A stretch of DNA of 64,000 nucleotides, taken from contig JAQSEB010000007.1 in the NCBI GenBank assembly GCA_030063045.1, forward strand, positions 1,178,001 to 1,242,000, written 5' to 3'. The notes beneath the pieces were generated by a model. The model was not told the DNA's origin. It saw only the letters and a list, made by a program, of their open reading frames with translations, and did not search any database. Below are positions 63,101-64,000 of this stretch, piece after piece. The stretch's first letter is position 1. Each line of letters starts with the position of its first letter. The stretch comes from Pratylenchus scribneri. Taxonomy: Eukaryota; Nematoda; Chromadorea; Rhabditida; Pratylenchidae. A program made the position numbers and the translations under genes.

Positions 63101-63830
63101 TAAAATTAGCCATTTTCCCTCCATCGTATCCACAAATTCGAGTTTGCGACACTCAAAGGCATGTAACTTTTCCGAAACTATAAATTTTGTAAAAAATTTT
63201 AAGCCTTTTTGTAGAGGACACTTTAGGCTTTCAAATGGTATTTACTTTCCGAAATTGGCCATTTTCTCGTTGAGCTTTGGGCCAAAAGAATGTCCCGAAT
63301 ACTGAATGGCGTTACAGAAATGTACTCTACCGTTTCTAATAAGTTGCTTTTAATTATAAATAAAACCCGAAACAAATTAGACAATGCCCAATTAGCCCTA
63401 TATTCCATGCCCGATTAGCCCTAAAACCACAAATACCGATGAGCAGCGACTGTCCACAATTCGTTGGCCCCTCAGCGTCTCTTCGGTTGCTGCTTCACTT
63501 CCGTGCACAGTTCCCTCCTCCTCCTCCTCTTCCTCCTGTTGCTGATTTAATCGGCCACAAAAACTGCACTGACTAATTCGATCGGAACAGTCCGCCGATG
63601 AACAACTTGATTTGTCCCCTTCGACGGGTTCACTGCCGTTGGCCGACGATTGGTGGTGGCAAGGGGAATCGGCGCCGCCGCAACTGCGCGCGCTGAAAAA
63701 GCTGCTCTCCCGACTGTCGCTGCTGCTACCGCTGGTGTTTATAATATGACCGGTGGCGGATTTAGATGAAGCCTCCGGAGGATCAACAACAATTGAGGAG
63801 GCAGGTGGCCCGGAAATGGGCGATTTTCGG
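60159..63830 (-). CDS. Unrecognised Ser/Gly-rich protein with C-terminal coiled coil
   Basis: Minus-strand exons can be followed from about 63830 down to a TAA at 60159-60161. The first visible exon (to about 63447) is Ser-rich with CSFCGRLNQQQ and a run of Glu. Exons at about 62690-62890 and 62400-62630 encode Pro-, Ser- and Gly-rich sequence including KINAISASKACAC and PPAQTIEEQIKQIDRI. An exon at about 60354-60525 gives a heptad-rich helix (SLEAINRRLDDLNDEVRRYR) continued by LIDSLTTQLA. The last exon ends IAKYSEKG. Splice phases of the last exons agree; the others are less sure. It may extend left of its first visible exon, beyond the window. I do not recognise the family. A 1.8-kb intron holds several MITE copies. 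Confidence 0.5.
61220..61545. repeat. Foldback MITE family 1, copy F
   Basis: Left arm: GGCCATATCTCAACAAGGAA, CCAATTTTGGAAGGCAATAT, CCTCTAAAAAGTGGCTCT. Right arm: AGCCACTTTATAGAGGTCAC, GTGTATCGCGTTCCAAGATT and TCAGCGAATTATAAGCCAAG. Confidence 0.75.
61630..61735. repeat. Foldback MITE family 1, single-arm fragment (copy G)
   Basis: Right-arm sequence only: AGGCCACTTTGTAGAGGACA, GTATATTGCCTTCAAAAATT and CTCGCTGAGATATGGGCCAA. Confidence 0.65.
61945..62250. repeat. Foldback MITE family 1, copy H
   Basis: Left arm: GGCCCATATCTCAGCGAGGC, GAGAAGGCAATATACCATTT, TCCTCTACAAAGTGGCC. Right arm: GGCCACTTTGTATAGGATAC, GTATATTGCCTTCCAAAATC and TCTCGCTGAGTTATGGGCCA. Confidence 0.78.
62975..63295. repeat. 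Foldback MITE family 1, copy I
   Basis: Left arm: GACCATAACTCAAGAAGGAA, CCAATTTTGGAAGGCGATAT, CCTCTAAAAAGTGGCCT. Right arm: AGCCTTTTTGTAGAGGACAC, CTTTCCGAAATTGG and TCGTTGAGCTTTGGGCCAAA. Confidence 0.75.
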
Positions 63831-64000
63831 CGTTGGCAGTCGCTTATTGTCGATGGCGATTATTTGGGACGAATCAAATTTTTGATTGGCACCCCACACG
63901 AAATGGGGCCGGAAGGAATGAAAATGTGGAGTCGGAATTTTTGGTAATTGAAAATGTGAAATAATAAGATTATTAGGGCTTATGGGCAATTGAGTAGGCA

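Overview
The window looks like nuclear DNA of a nematode. Genes are cut by short AT-rich introns (many 40-60 bp) with GT donors and TTTTAG/TTTCAG acceptors. Several proteins match nematode forms, for example a 62-residue ribosomal protein eL29. I favour a clade IV (tylenchid-like) worm, but only weakly; the species cannot be read from the sequence. All assignments below are by eye, without database searches.

Region 1 (1 to about 9.9 kb) is a BEL/Pao-class LTR retroelement cut by the window start. An aspartic-protease-like frame ends at a TAA (471-473). The same frame continues after it as a 2,912-residue polyprotein: reverse transcriptase, RNase H, H2C2 zinc finger and integrase, a DUF5641-like segment, then four modules not expected in a pol protein. 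These are an SGNH-hydrolase-like domain, a NADAR domain, a complete-looking terminal nucleotidyltransferase (TUTase/GLD-2 type) with its PAP-associated segment, and an envelope-like glycoprotein with a basic cleavage site. The element RNA also carries about 20 small hairpins with the invariant loop TATCG and covarying 3-6 bp stems. They are read in all three codon phases and also lie outside the open frame, so something acts on them as nucleic acid. These two features are my candidates for an undescribed system.

Region 2 (9.9-24.2 kb) is repeat-rich. It holds a minus-strand MAM-domain secreted-protein gene (13.2-19.4 kb) with an apparent in-frame TGA in its first MAM domain. One of its introns carries a 1.6-kb minisatellite. 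Also present are several copies of a foldback MITE family and an ~800-bp foldback element with a GC-rich tip.

Region 3 (24.2-48 kb) is gene-dense and rich in mitochondrial functions: PAM16 (import motor), HSP60, an SRA1-like gene, a small mitoribosome-like protein, a TPR protein, an EF-hand protein phosphatase (PPEF), citrate synthase, ribosomal protein eL29 and HSP10. HSP60/PAM16 and HSP10/eL29 are close same-strand pairs that could be operons. A canonical heat-shock element lies upstream of HSP60. Two arrays of one 32-33 bp repeat, in opposite orientation, flank the TPR gene.

Region 4 (48.7-64 kb) holds the U5 snRNP 40K WD-repeat gene and a long rabconnectin-3/DMXL gene whose N-terminal WD-repeat part is not visible. 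It is followed by an unrecognised minus-strand coiled-coil gene whose introns are full of the foldback MITE. tRNA-derived SINE-like fragments and a third dispersed repeat family sit in introns throughout.
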